DNA of 64,000 bases from the NCBI RefSeq assembly GCF_000820845.2, contig NZ_CBXV010000001.1, positions 372,001-436,000 of the forward strand, written 5' to 3'. A model generated the notes under the pieces. It did no database searches. It was not told the origin of the DNA and saw nothing but the letters and a program-made list of their open reading frames with translations. This document shows positions 1 through 8,897 of this stretch, in pieces. The stretch's first letter is position 1; every line of letters begins with the position of its first letter. The stretch comes from Pyrinomonas methylaliphatogenes. Lineage in GTDB: Bacteria; Acidobacteriota; Blastocatellia; Pyrinomonadales; Pyrinomonadaceae. Position numbers and translations under genes: made by a program.

Positions 1-3000
1 TCAAAAAGTCAGCTTCATGCCAAACTGGATGTTGCGCGCCGGACCGGCTGCGGTCAGTTGTCCGAACGCCGAGCTGTTCAAGTTGGTTTCGACATCGCGA
101 AAGTTCGCTCGATTGAACGCATTGAAGATATCGGCTTGCAGTTGCAATCTGAACCTTTCGTTCAGCGCGACGCGTTTACGAATCGAGAAATCCCATGTCT
201 GCCAGCCGGGACCTAATACGGTGCCAACGCCGCAGGTCCCGCGACGCGTATCCGGCGCGGGAGCGAAGGCGGCTCGATTGATCCAGTTCGCCGGGCCGCG
301 TTCGCCGTCTGGAACCAATGCTGGGCCACCGAGACAGTCGGCGCGGCGATTGCCGATGGACGTGTTGCCGGTCACCGTGAAGTATTGGCCCGATTGCAGG
401 CGCGTGATTCCGCTTATCTCGTATCCGTTGAAGAGCGCTTTAAGCAATGTCGGGGCCTGAGCGAAGCCCTTGATCTTGTAAGTGTAGGTCGCAACGAAGA
501 TGTGACGGCGATCGAAAGTGGCTGGACCATAGTTGAACCGGCGATTGAATGGGTCTTCTGGATTATCGTTAAAACCGCTCGCGTCAGTCAACACTTTGGA
601 CCAGGTATAGCTGAGAGTTATCAGCAAGCCACCCTTACGCTTAGCGGCATAGAGTTGCATCGCGTGATAATTAGAAGTGGCGTCGCTTAAGCGCATGCGT
701 ATCGCCGAGTATCCCTTATACGGGCGCAGAGCGTTGATCGACGCGCGTTGGTTCGACGGGAGGGCGGCATTAGAAGCCAACGTTTCGAAGCTCGGCTGGT
801 TGATATCCGGTTGCCTAATCAAGTGGCGCCCGAGATTTCCGACATAGGCGGCTTCGGCGAAGAAGCCATACGGCAGCTCGCGTTGTACGCTCAGGCTGTA
901 GTTCATCGTATACGGGGTGGCGAGGTTAGGATCTACGGCGAAAATATCTGCGAAGGGGGCAGCGGCGGTCGTGCCTCCCGTTATGTTACTGAGATTGCCG
1001 TTCTCGTATTGCGCGCTCTTAACGAACGGCGGATTGTTGAGCGATGGGAAGATGAGGTTCCCTTCAATCCGGTCATAATAGATGCCGAAACCGCCGCGGA
1101 TGGCCGTTCTGTTATCGGCAAAGGGGGCGTAGGAGAAGCTCGCGCGCGGCATGAAGTAGTGATGCCCTTTGTAGAGTCCGCGCGGCGCTCCCGCCGGCAC
1201 AGCTTGAACCTCGGGACTGGTTGCGTTGGGGACGCGCCCCAGTTCGCTTGATGGCACGCCATCGCCTGCGCGGACCAGTCCGTTATATCGATTGCCGCCG
1301 CGCGAAAGGTCGATCGTGCCATTGGCCAACACCGTCACCGCTTGACTTGGATCGTAGCGCGTGGGATCGAAGTTGGTCAGATTGTTGGCTTGAGTGTAAA
1401 TCGGTGTGCCGAATTGATAACGCAGGCCGAACTCGGTGCTGAAGCGTCGGTGGACGCGCCAATTGTCAGTGACAAAGGATTCGATCTGGGTAAAACGGAA
1501 GAAACCGACCGGGTCGGCGCTCGCTTCGCTATACGTGCGGAAATTCCCCAGCAGCGCATCGGCAAGCGCATTGCCTGTGGTTCTGGGGTTGCCGCTTGTG
1601 CTAAAGCTCACCTGCCCGGCGTATGTCGTGCGCCCGTTCTGATCGATCCGATTGCGAATGATGACGAGTCCGGTCTTCACGGTATGGTTGCCGTGCACCC
1701 AAGTCAGCGTATCGCTGAAGGTGATATCGGTTGTCGGCGAAACCAGAGAGCGGGCCGCACCATTGAAACTCGCAAATCCGGTGATGCTCGTGTCGGGGAT
1801 GGAGTTCTCGTATGGCCCTCCGCCGGTGAAGAGTTGTTGAAAAGTGAAGCCGTAGGTTTCGCGCTTCCAGTATTCGCTGGCTGGTGGGATGCGCTGCGAA
1901 ACCCAGGCGCCGGTCGCTTTCCCTTCGTTGATGAGCGTCGGTCTTATGATCCAAGTGTGTGAGACCTGTAACGAGGTGCCAGGGCGTAAACGATGGCTCG
2001 GGATCGTCGGCAGTTGTGAGTTGATGAACGTGCCGAAAGGATCGATCAGATCGTTGTTGTCGTGTATGTAGCGTCCATAGATGCTGTGTCGTTCGTTGAA
2101 TCGATAGTCGAGCCGGAGAATGTCTTCGCGAAAATCAAGCGGATTGGGTTGCTGAAAGGTGATATTGTTCCCAACCGGTGCGTCTATATAGCTTGTGGCT
2201 AAGCCGATCATGGTACGGTAAACGCTAGCTATGGCGCGCCCGTCAGCGGTAATGCGGCTAGCTGGAATGATGTTGCCGGGAAAGCACGCGGTACGGACTG
2301 GCTGCCCGTTGACAAGCCCGCAACTGCCGCTTTTGCTCGGATCCCTCAGGAAACCATCATCGGCTGTTCCGACGATACCATCCGGTCCGCGTAGACGGTA
2401 TGAGAAGTCGCCATTCAGCTCGGCTAACGTCGGAACTGTGCGCACTACCGGATTGGAGAGGCGTCTGATCTTCTTCCACTCTTGCCCGCCGAAGAAGAAG
2501 AACCTGTTCTTGACAATTGGCCCTCCTAAACTGTAGCCGAAATCGTTGTAACGGAGCGGCGGGCGAATCGGGGCAAAGAAGTTGCGTGCGTCAAGCTTGT
2601 CGTTGCGCAAGAACTCAAAGGCGCTGCCGTGGAACTCGTTGGTCCCGGATTTAGTTACGACGTTGATCTGAGCGCCAGCGTTGCGCCCATATTCGGCCGA
2701 AAAATTGGCCGTTTGGATCTTTACCTCCTGGATGAAATCGATCCCCACGTTATTGATCTGACTGGCGTTGCTGCCAGATTGCAGGTTGAAGCCTCCGTCT
2801 ACGGTCAGGTTGTTCATCTGACCGCGATTGCCATTGATCGATTGTTGATTGGTGGCGAGGCTGGTGCTCAGCTCTAGCTGGTCGTCGGTGATCAAGGCGA
2901 CGCCGGGGATCAGGGAGAGCAGCTGAATGTAATTGCGTCCATTGAGCGCTAGGTTCTGGACTTGTTGACTGTCGATGACGCGCGCCACTTCGCCCGAAGC

Positions 3001-3390
3001 CATATTGACGGTCTCGCCGGTGGCGGCGCTGACTTCGACTGTTTCGGAAAGATCTCCGGGTTCGAGCGTTAAATCGACGGTCAAACGCGCATCGGCGGTC
3101 AGAACGTTATCCGACTGGGCTGCCCTTTTGAACCCTCGCTGTTCGGCTGTTACGAGGTAGGTCCCTATGGGCAGGTTAGTTACGGTGTAAAAACCATCCT
3201 CGTCGGTCGTCGTCGTGCGCTTGAGATTGGTTGCCACGTTGATCACGGTGATGGTGGCTCCGGGGATCACCGCTCCCGAAGAGTCTCGCACTGTGCCGGA
3301 GATGCGTCCCACGCTGGTCATCTGAGCGTTTGGAGCAGGGCTGAGCGCGAGGAGGAGAAGGCCGATGGTCAGAAGGCGTGCGGTTCGCAT
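1..3390 (-). CDS. TonB-dependent receptor, Oar-like, with carboxypeptidase-regulatory domain
   Basis: Outer-membrane receptor of about 1129 residues. The N-terminus (MRTARLLTIG, then a hydrophobic run ending PAPNAQ) is a signal peptide. A CarboxypepD_reg-like domain follows at about residues 25-110, then a TonB plug (GRNYIQLLSLIPGV, LTVDGG, GRNAGAQINVVTKSGTNEFHG) and a long beta-barrel ending in a terminal Phe. The stop codon is the first three bases of the window, so the gene is complete. I chose the start at 3390 because GGAGAG lies just upstream and a signal peptide follows; an in-frame ATG at 3507 sits at the predicted transcription start and would add 39 unlikely residues. The substrate is unknown. 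It has its own promoter and no adjacent transporter in view. Confidence 0.9.
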   Translation of the reverse strand: MRTARLLTIGLLLLALSPAPNAQMTSVGRISGTVRDSSGAVIPGATITVINVATNLKRTTTTDEDGFYTVTNLPIGTYLVTAEQRGFKRAAQSDNVLTADARLTVDLTLEPGDLSETVEVSAATGETVNMASGEVARVIDSQQVQNLALNGRNYIQLLSLIPGVALITDDQLELSTSLATNQQSINGNRGQMNNLTVDGGFNLQSGSNASQINNVGIDFIQEVKIQTANFSAEYGRNAGAQINVVTKSGTNEFHGSAFEFLRNDKLDARNFFAPIRPPLRYNDFGYSLGGPIVKNRFFFFGGQEWKKIRRLSNPVVRTVPTLAELNGDFSYRLRGPDGIVGTADDGFLRDPSKSGSCGLVNGQPVRTACFPGNIIPASRITADGRAIASVYRTMIGLATSYIDAPVGNNITFQQPNPLDFREDILRLDYRFNERHSIYGRYIHDNNDLIDPFGTFINSQLPTIPSHRLRPGTSLQVSHTWIIRPTLINEGKATGAWVSQRIPPASEYWKRETYGFTFQQLFTGGGPYENSIPDTSITGFASFNGAARSLVSPTTDITFSDTLTWVHGNHTVKTGLVIIRNRIDQNGRTTYAGQVSFSTSGNPRTTGNALADALLGNFRTYSEASADPVGFFRFTQIESFVTDNWRVHRRFSTEFGLRYQFGTPIYTQANNLTNFDPTRYDPSQAVTVLANGTIDLSRGGNRYNGLVRAGDGVPSSELGRVPNATSPEVQAVPAGAPRGLYKGHHYFMPRASFSYAPFADNRTAIRGGFGIYYDRIEGNLIFPSLNNPPFVKSAQYENGNLSNITGGTTAAAPFADIFAVDPNLATPYTMNYSLSVQRELPYGFFAEAAYVGNLGRHLIRQPDINQPSFETLASNAALPSNQRASINALRPYKGYSAIRMRLSDATSNYHAMQLYAAKRKGGLLITLSYTWSKVLTDASGFNDNPEDPFNRRFNYGPATFDRRHIFVATYTYKIKGFAQAPTLLKALFNGYEISGITRLQSGQYFTVTGNTSIGNRRADCLGGPALVPDGERGPANWINRAAFAPAPDTRRGTCGVGTVLGPGWQTWDFSIRKRVALNERFRLQLQADIFNAFNRANFRDVETNLNSSAFGQLTAAGPARNIQFGMKLTF

Positions 3391-3518
3391 ATGGTCTCTC
3401 CATTTTGAGTTGTAATTGAACAAAATATCCGAAATATTGCGAAAAATCTCCCCCGAAACGGCCTTTGCGACCCGATTGTAAAGATAATTTGGGTCATAGC
3501 TGAACAAATGTGGCGTGA

Positions 3519-3547
3519 AGTTTACTACCTCGCCGACCTCTTGTCAA
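3519..3547 (-). promoter_or_regulatory. Sigma-70 type promoter of the 1-3390 receptor gene
   Basis: On the minus strand TTGACA (3542-3547) and TAAACT (3519-3524) are 17 bp apart. Transcription would start near 3512 and give a leader of about 120 nt before the ATG at 3390. Predicted by eye from spacing and consensus only. Confidence 0.6.
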
Positions 3548-3631
3548 TGGGTTCGTGCGGAGAGGATAGAAAATCCGAGACGGGTCGTAGGACATTTGTC
3601 CATGAGTCGCAGAGCGGTGGCTTGAGAACTT

Positions 3632-4114
3632 TCACCGTTGCGTAAATTCGGCGAAGGTCGCGGCGCGTTTGACGGCGGCGACGATCTTCGTATAGCCCGT
3701 GCAGCGGCAGAGGTTGTTCGAGATCGCTTGTCTTATTTCGGCTTCGGTCGGGTGAGGATTGCGTTGCAATAGGGCGTAGCTGCTCATGATCATCCCGGGC
3801 GTGCAGAAGCCGCATTGCATCCCGCCTTCGTGCCAGAACGCCTCTTGCACGCGATCGAGGCGCCCTTCGCGCGCGAGCCCTTCGATGGTCGTCACCTCGC
3901 ATCCGTCGCATTGTGCGGCGAGTTTGATGCAGGCTAGAACCGGTCGCCCATCGACCAGCACGGTGCACGCGCCGCAATCTCCGTCATCGCACCCTTGTTT
4001 GGTCCCAGTGAGATTGAGGTCTTCGCGCAGAAGATTGAGCAAGGTTCTATTAGGCGCGACGGCGAGAGTGCGCTCCTCGCCGTTGACCTTGATCGTGATC
4101 AATTCGCATCTCAT
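3632..4114 (-). CDS. (2Fe-2S)-binding small subunit, xanthine/CO dehydrogenase family
   Basis: A 160-residue electron-transfer subunit of molybdenum hydroxylases (CoxS/XdhC type). Two [2Fe-2S] sites are complete: the plant-ferredoxin-like site with C42, C47, C50 and C62, and the helical site with C101, C104, C136 and C138 (CGFC and CRC). Length is normal for the family. These proteins normally work with a molybdopterin large subunit and an FAD subunit, but neither is encoded nearby: panC lies 77 bp upstream and a receptor gene with its own promoter follows. In acidobacteria such subunits can pair with membrane-anchored aldehyde dehydrogenase-type large subunits encoded elsewhere; which partner applies here cannot be seen. 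GGAGAG precedes the ATG. Confidence 0.9.
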   Translation of the reverse strand: MRCELITIKVNGEERTLAVAPNRTLLNLLREDLNLTGTKQGCDDGDCGACTVLVDGRPVLACIKLAAQCDGCEVTTIEGLAREGRLDRVQEAFWHEGGMQCGFCTPGMIMSSYALLQRNPHPTEAEIRQAISNNLCRCTGYTKIVAAVKRAATFAEFTQR

Positions 4115-4191
4115 GGCCTCTCTCTCCTTCTCATCCTTGGGGACGAAATGTCAGGTCTGCGTCCGTAAGGGGCGAGGAGGCCGTGTCGCGA

Positions 4192-5097
4192 TCACAGCCC
4201 CCTTGCGCTCCCTCGTATCTCTAGGCCAGCGCGCTCGCGTTGGCGCGCTGGATGAAGCACGACGTTATCGATCAGGCGAGTGTTGCCGACGTAGGCGGCT
4301 AAGGAGAGGAGCGCTGTGCGATCATCGAGCTTTTCGAGCTTTTCTAGCGTTTCAGCGTCGTTCAGGCTGACGTAATCGAGTCGCACGAGCGGTTCCGTGG
4401 CTATCTCCTCGCGTACCAATTCGAGCAGCTTGCGAGCGGAGCGCTCGCCGTTCAAGTAAGCTGCTTCGGCCCGCGCGAGGGCACGGTAGAGCACGCTGGC
4501 GGCGCGCCGCTCTTCCTCATTGAGATAAGCGTTGCGCGATGACATGGCGAGTCCCGAAGCTTCTCGCACCGTCGGCAGGACGACGATCTCCGTGTCGAAG
4601 GCTAGATCGCGCACCAAGCGTTTGACGACGACCGTCTGCTGCGCATCCTTCTGCCCAAAGAAGGCGAAATCGGGGCGCACGATATTAAATAGGATCGTCA
4701 GCACGGTCGCGACGCCGCGAAAGTGACCGGGCCGCGAGGCGCCCTCGAGTTGATCGGAGAGGCCTTCGACCGTGACATAGGTCGCGAAGCCTTTAGGATA
4801 GATCTCTTCGACCGAGGGGGCGAAGATATAGTCTACGTTGTAGCCAGCGAGCAGCGAAGTATCTTGAGTGAGATTGCGCGGGTAGCGTTCGTAATCCTCA
4901 TTTGGCCCGAATTGCGTTGGGTTGACGAAGATCGAGACGACCACTACATCGCACATGCGGCGCGCTTCTCGCACGAGGCTCAGATGTCCTTCGTGAAGCG
5001 CGCCCATCGTCGGAACCAGGCCGATCGTTTTGGCATCTTCGCGGCGCAGCTTGCGCGCCACCATGCTCATGCGTTGACGACGGGTGATGATCTCCAT
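4192..5097 (-). CDS. panC: Pantothenate synthetase
   Basis: Catalyses ATP-dependent condensation of pantoate with beta-alanine, the last step of pantothenate (vitamin B5) synthesis in the cytoplasm. At 301 residues it is slightly longer than usual (about 280). Family signatures are present: MGALHEGH with H35 and H38 of the nucleotidyltransferase HIGH-like motif, FVNPTQFGP, FGQKDAQQ and the SSRNAYL segment. It lies 9 bp downstream of panB on the same strand, so the two are almost certainly cotranscribed. The last ~20 residues, rich in Arg, extend beyond the conserved domain. Confidence 0.97.
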   Translation of the reverse strand: MEIITRRQRMSMVARKLRREDAKTIGLVPTMGALHEGHLSLVREARRMCDVVVVSIFVNPTQFGPNEDYERYPRNLTQDTSLLAGYNVDYIFAPSVEEIYPKGFATYVTVEGLSDQLEGASRPGHFRGVATVLTILFNIVRPDFAFFGQKDAQQTVVVKRLVRDLAFDTEIVVLPTVREASGLAMSSRNAYLNEEERRAASVLYRALARAEAAYLNGERSARKLLELVREEIATEPLVRLDYVSLNDAETLEKLEKLDDRTALLSLAAYVGNTRLIDNVVLHPARQRERAGLEIRGSARGL

Positions 5098-5106
5098 AGT
5101 GGAACT

Positions 5107-6015
5107 TCAGATCGTCCGCTGCTCACGATCTTCAATCCTTTCTTCATTGAGCAGCAGTTCGAGTTCGGCGGCGGTCTCCGGCGAGACGGCATAAGATTCG
5201 TCCTCCGCCGGGTAGGAGCCTGAGCGCACATCTTCGGCGAAGCGGGAGATGGCTTCGGTCATGATCTGACGCATGTTGGCGTACTGTCGCACGAAGCGCG
5301 GTTTCCGGTTCTCGGTGAAAGAGAGCCCGATGAGGTCATGGATGACGAGCACTTGGATGTCGCAGTGTGGACCGGCGCCGATCCCGATCGTTGGGATCTT
5401 GACCGCCTCCGTGATGATGCGCGCGACCTCGCGCGGCACAAGCTCAAGCACGATTGAGAAGACGCCTGCCGCTTCGAGCGCCCGCGCGTCTTCGATGAGC
5501 GCCCGCGCGGCTTCTAAGGTTTTGCCTTGGAGACGAAAACCGCCGAGCTGGTTGACCGATTGTGGCGTCAATCCGATGTGCCCCATGACGGGGATCTCTT
5601 CGGCGATCAAACGCTCGATGAGCTGAAGACGTTTCCTCCCGCCCTCAAGTTTGACGGCCTCCGCTCCGCCTTCCTTGATCAACCGCAGCGCGGCGCGCAC
5701 GGCATCATCCGCGCCCGTGTGATATGAGCCGTATGGCATGTCGGCGACGAGCAGGGCGCGCGTGACGCCGCGTCGCACGGCGCGCGTCGCGCTCACCATC
5801 TCATCGAGCGTCACGGGGATCGTGTTCTCGTATCCGAGCACGACGTTGCCGAGCGAATCTCCGACTAGGACGATCTCGACACCGGCCTCATCGATGATGC
5901 GTGCGGTCGGATAATCGTAAGCCGTCAGGCAAACCAGTTTCTCACCGCGTTCTTTGCTTGCGCGCAAGGATGGGACGGTGACCTTCTCCGGACGCTGCTG
6001 TTTGAAATAGGCCAT
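5107..6015 (-). CDS. panB: 3-methyl-2-oxobutanoate hydroxymethyltransferase
   Basis: Transfers a hydroxymethyl group from 5,10-methylene-tetrahydrofolate to 2-oxoisovalerate, giving ketopantoate. The 302-residue protein shows the expected landmarks: LTAYDYPTARI near residue 35, the metal-binding VGDSLG segment, ADMPYGSYH, VKLEGG, MGHIGLTPQS and IPTIGIGAGPHCDIQVLV. It is the first gene of a panB-panC pair. No clear Shine-Dalgarno is visible before the ATG at 6015, but the conserved domain starts about 15 residues in, which fixes the start well. A TATAAT-type promoter lies 23 bp upstream. Confidence 0.97.
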   Translation of the reverse strand: MAYFKQQRPEKVTVPSLRASKERGEKLVCLTAYDYPTARIIDEAGVEIVLVGDSLGNVVLGYENTIPVTLDEMVSATRAVRRGVTRALLVADMPYGSYHTGADDAVRAALRLIKEGGAEAVKLEGGRKRLQLIERLIAEEIPVMGHIGLTPQSVNQLGGFRLQGKTLEAARALIEDARALEAAGVFSIVLELVPREVARIITEAVKIPTIGIGAGPHCDIQVLVIHDLIGLSFTENRKPRFVRQYANMRQIMTEAISRFAEDVRSGSYPAEDESYAVSPETAAELELLLNEERIEDREQRTI

Positions 6016-6037
6016 AATTCGCTCGTTTCAAATCGAG

Positions 6038-6067
6038 ATTATAGGCGAGCGCGCACGCTATAAGCAA
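6038..6067 (-). promoter_or_regulatory. Promoter of the panB-panC unit
   Basis: On the minus strand TTGCTT (6062-6067) and a perfect TATAAT (6038-6043) are separated by 18 bp. Transcription would begin about 15-20 nt before the panB ATG, leaving a very short leader, which fits the lack of an obvious ribosome binding site. Confidence 0.55.
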
Positions 6068-6107
6068 CTGTGACCGAAAGTTCGGGGGGCTTGAAGTGGT
6101 GCTCGCG

Positions 6108-6638
6108 TCATGGCTGGCGATCTCTCGCTGGCCGCCACAGTCTTACAGCCGATTCGTCGTTGACTTCGGCGAGGAGTTGGCGAACGGTTTTACCAAACGA
6201 TGGATGGATTGTCAGCGGCGCTATTTCGGCCAGCGGCGTGAGGACGAAGCGGCGCAGGTGAAGGCGTGGATGCGGAAGGATTAAAAGCTCGGTCCGCAGT
6301 TGCAGATCGGCGTAGAGCAACAGGTCGAGATCGATCGTGCGCGGGCCGCGTGCCACTTGGCGGTGGCGCCCGAGTTCCCGCTCGATATGTAAGAGCGCGC
6401 GGAGCATCGCTTCGGGGGGGGGAAGCGCGCCTTCAAGCTCCGCCACCATGTTGAGGAATCTCGGTTGTTCGCGAAGATCGACCGGTTCGGTTTCGTAGAC
6501 GGACGAGAGGCGTTTGATCGGAAGCCCGGCCCGCATCATGCCGTGGATGGCGAGCAACAGATAGCCTGCGCGGTCGCCGACGTTCGATCCGAGACCGACA
6601 TAAGCCCGCGTGATCGAGTTTTGATCGCCTCCCTCCAC
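6108..6638 (-). CDS. folK: 2-amino-4-hydroxy-6-hydroxymethyldihydropteridine diphosphokinase
   Basis: HPPK transfers pyrophosphate from ATP to the pterin precursor of folate. The 176-residue protein contains AYVGLGSNVGDR near residue 12, SSVYETEPV, FLNMVAEL, the signature GPRTIDLDLLLY with the two metal-binding Asp residues, and LPHPRLHLRRFVLTPL. The start is a GTG at 6638; there is no nearby in-frame ATG, and GAAGGG lies upstream. It precedes panB on the same strand with a 92-bp gap holding the panB promoter. PanB consumes a folate cofactor, so the proximity is metabolically sensible, though not proof of coupling. Confidence 0.95.
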   Translation of the reverse strand: MEGGDQNSITRAYVGLGSNVGDRAGYLLLAIHGMMRAGLPIKRLSSVYETEPVDLREQPRFLNMVAELEGALPPPEAMLRALLHIERELGRHRQVARGPRTIDLDLLLYADLQLRTELLILPHPRLHLRRFVLTPLAEIAPLTIHPSFGKTVRQLLAEVNDESAVRLWRPARDRQP

Positions 6639-6707
6639 CGTCTCGCGCCCTTCGTCATCTGACAGAGTAACATAAGTGTGGGCGGAAGTTCGATTCGCTT
6701 TGGGCGG

Positions 6708-6734
6708 TTGCGGCGGCGCATTCTGTGGTATACT
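6708..6734 (+). promoter_or_regulatory. Possible extended -10 promoter of the 6873 gene
   Basis: TGG followed by TATACT (6729-6734) resembles an extended -10 element; TTGCGG (6708-6713) is 15 bp upstream, short for a normal spacer. It would give a leader of about 130 nt. Confidence 0.35.
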
Positions 6735-6872
6735 TTTTCGAGCGCAGAGCGGAAACTATCCGTGGCGCGGGTTGAAATCCAACGCCGAGCTCTGAGGCGT
6801 TTACTCCAGCGATGGCGCGTCGCGTGCCATCCGGGCGGGTTTGACGACTCGAAGAGCCCCGTCCAGACACAA

Positions 6873-8174
6873 ATGGCTCGACGAAAGTTTCGCAACAATC
6901 AGCGTCGCGAACCGACGACTGAAAGGTCTTTGCACGAGTATCTGATCTCCGCTCCCGTGCCGCAGACATCTCGCTCCGAGTTGATGCGTTTGGTGCGTGG
7001 GGGCGAGGACACTTTTCTTGAACTCAAGGTCAAACTCTCCAATCCCGAAAAGGTCGCCCAAGAGATCGTGGCGCTCGCCAATGCGGGCGGTGGGACGATC
7101 GTCTTCGGCATCTCCGACCAGATGCGCATCGAGGGCGTAGACGATGCTGAGGAGGTCCAGCGCGAGCTTGTGCACATCTGTCGCGAGCAGATCATCCCCC
7201 CGCTCTTCCCGTACATCGATTGCATCTCTTTCGATAGCGGGCGGCGCATCGTCGCGCTCGAGGTGCGAGGCAAAAGGAGGCCCTATCGAACGCGCGATGG
7301 TCGTTTCTTCGTCCGTTTCGGCGCCGAAAAGCGCGAAGCCTCGCCCGAAGATATCACCGCGCTACTTGATGAGGGGCGTCCGTTCAGCTACGAAACGATG
7401 CCTGTCATCGGCGCGCGCATCGAAGACATCGACGAGGCGCATCTGTGGAGCTTCATGCGCGAGTTTGCCGAGGACGCTTCTAACGGTGCGCACTTCGGCG
7501 ATTACCCGACTGCCGAAGTGCTGGAGCATGATCTCCTGCTGGCGACGGATAGCGAGGGCGCGCTCGCGCCGACGGTAGCCGGGATGTTGCTCTTCGGTAA
7601 GAGCGAGCGAGTGGCGGAACTGCTGCCGCGCGCTTGCGTGGTAGCGGTACGTTTTGCGGGCGATACGGCGCAGTCGCCGATCGTCGAACGCGCGCAGTTG
7701 GTGGGCAATCTCTACACGCTCTATGAGTCGGCGCTGCGTTTCGTCAGGCGATATTGCGATCTGCTCGACGAGCGTCCGCGCGATCTCGTTTCGAGCGAAT
7801 CGCCGGTGATCGGGCGCGCCGCGTATCATCGCGGGGCGGTGAGCGAAGCGATCGCCAATGCGCTCGTTCACAGAGATCTCTCCGTGCGTGACGCGGCGAC
7901 GCGCATCCACATCTTCGATCGCTCGATCGAGGTGAGCAATCCGCGCCGGACGGCTGGATTCATGCCTTTCGCCCAACGTGCGATCCGCTACGGAGTGCCG
8001 CAGCGCTTGAATCCGCAGATCGCCGCGATCTTCTCCAATCCAGCCTATGGGCTCGATCTGCCGCGCGGCGGATTGCCGATGCTGCTTCGACAAGCGCGTT
8101 TGTTCTCCGGTCAGCGAGCGGAGATCCGTGCCCTCAACGATGAATTCCGCGTGCGACTGTGCGGCGTCGTGTGA
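6873..8174 (+). CDS. AlbA_2 (Schlafen AAA_4-like) DNA-binding protein with HATPase-like C-terminus
   Basis: Putative transcriptional regulator of about 433 residues. Roughly residues 35-150 match the AlbA_2/Schlafen AAA_4 domain (FLELKVKLSNP, ALANAGGGTIVFGI, FFVRFGAEKREA). The C-terminal part (AVSEAIANALVHRDL, then IEVSNPRR and GVPQRLNP) matches the degenerate HATPase module common in this family, sometimes named RecG-related. I start at 6873, where the ATG precedes a basic N-terminus; an earlier in-frame start at 6678 would add 65 low-complexity Arg-rich residues and overlap the likely promoter. Its target is unknown. It sits alone between divergent folK and a convergent thioesterase gene. 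Confidence 0.8.
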   Translation: MARRKFRNNQRREPTTERSLHEYLISAPVPQTSRSELMRLVRGGEDTFLELKVKLSNPEKVAQEIVALANAGGGTIVFGISDQMRIEGVDDAEEVQRELVHICREQIIPPLFPYIDCISFDSGRRIVALEVRGKRRPYRTRDGRFFVRFGAEKREASPEDITALLDEGRPFSYETMPVIGARIEDIDEAHLWSFMREFAEDASNGAHFGDYPTAEVLEHDLLLATDSEGALAPTVAGMLLFGKSERVAELLPRACVVAVRFAGDTAQSPIVERAQLVGNLYTLYESALRFVRRYCDLLDERPRDLVSSESPVIGRAAYHRGAVSEAIANALVHRDLSVRDAATRIHIFDRSIEVSNPRRTAGFMPFAQRAIRYGVPQRLNPQIAAIFSNPAYGLDLPRGGLPMLLRQARLFSGQRAEIRALNDEFRVRLCGVV

Positions 8175-8226
8175 AGATGGATCGCCTCTAAACCTTACGC
8201 CTTGAAATCATCTGGTCTTGAAGGGA

Positions 8227-8739
8227 TCATTCGGGGGCGCTGCCTTCGGGCACTCTCCCCGCCGCGCGCGCGCTGCGCCCTTGCGTGGCGGTCAGCGCGC
8301 CCTGTGGTGGAGAGGAGAGCAAGGCGCGGTAGCTCTCCGGAAGGGTGCGAACGCGCCCTTCGCGATCCGTGACGACGTGACCCGTTTCGCCTTCGGCGAT
8401 GATCTGCCCGTCGGATGCGCGCACGATCTCGTAGCCGAAGCGAAGGCTGCGCCGTCTGAGTTCGGTGATGTGCGTGCGAACGATTAGCTCATCGTCATAG
8501 TAAGCGGGTGCCTTATAGCGACAGTAGCTCTCTGCGACGACGAGGAAGGCATCATCATTCTCTTCCATCTCGCGATAGGAGAAACCTCGCGCTCGGCAAT
8601 ACTCTGTGCGCCCGATTTCAAACCAGACGAAGTAATTGGCATAATAGACGACGCCCATGCGATCCGTCTCGGCGTAACGAACGCGGATGGTCGTCTCATG
8701 CCATTGATTGAAAAGCGCATCGTCGATCGGTTCAGTCAT
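8227..8739 (-). CDS. Acyl-CoA thioesterase, YbgC/4-hydroxybenzoyl-CoA thioesterase (hotdog) family
   Basis: Hydrolyses acyl-CoA thioesters in the cytoplasm; substrate not predictable from sequence. The hotdog signature RVRYAETDRMGVVYYANYFVWFE (shown here as YAETDRMGVVYYANYF) contains the catalytic Asp and the Tyr/Asn stretch of the YbgC group. About 170 residues; the domain ends near residue 135 and a short Arg/Ala/Pro-rich tail follows. I place the start at 8739 because GGAGGT lies 11 nt upstream; an in-frame upstream start at 8781 has no support. It has a near-consensus promoter of its own and converges with the AlbA_2 gene. Confidence 0.9.
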   Translation of the reverse strand: MTEPIDDALFNQWHETTIRVRYAETDRMGVVYYANYFVWFEIGRTEYCRARGFSYREMEENDDAFLVVAESYCRYKAPAYYDDELIVRTHITELRRRSLRFGYEIVRASDGQIIAEGETGHVVTDREGRVRTLPESYRALLSSPPQGALTATQGRSARAAGRVPEGSAPE

Positions 8740-8795
8740 CTCGAAGCAGCACCTCCAGCCGAAACGTGGTGGTGGTTTCATCCGATTGTGTGCGG

Positions 8796-8825
8796 ACTAT
8801 AAAGGCGAAAGGCTGAAGATGTCAA
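8796..8825 (-). promoter_or_regulatory. Near-consensus promoter of the thioesterase gene
   Basis: Minus-strand TTGACA (8820-8825) and TATAGT (8796-8801) with an 18-bp spacer. The predicted leader is about 50 nt and carries GGAGGT. This is among the best housekeeping promoters in the window. Confidence 0.65.
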
Positions 8826-8897
8826 TCATCCCTTGGGTAGAAAGTTGTCGCTCCAGCTTGCGGTAGCTTCCCAGAAGGAGAGGGGGCGCTTGACCCG

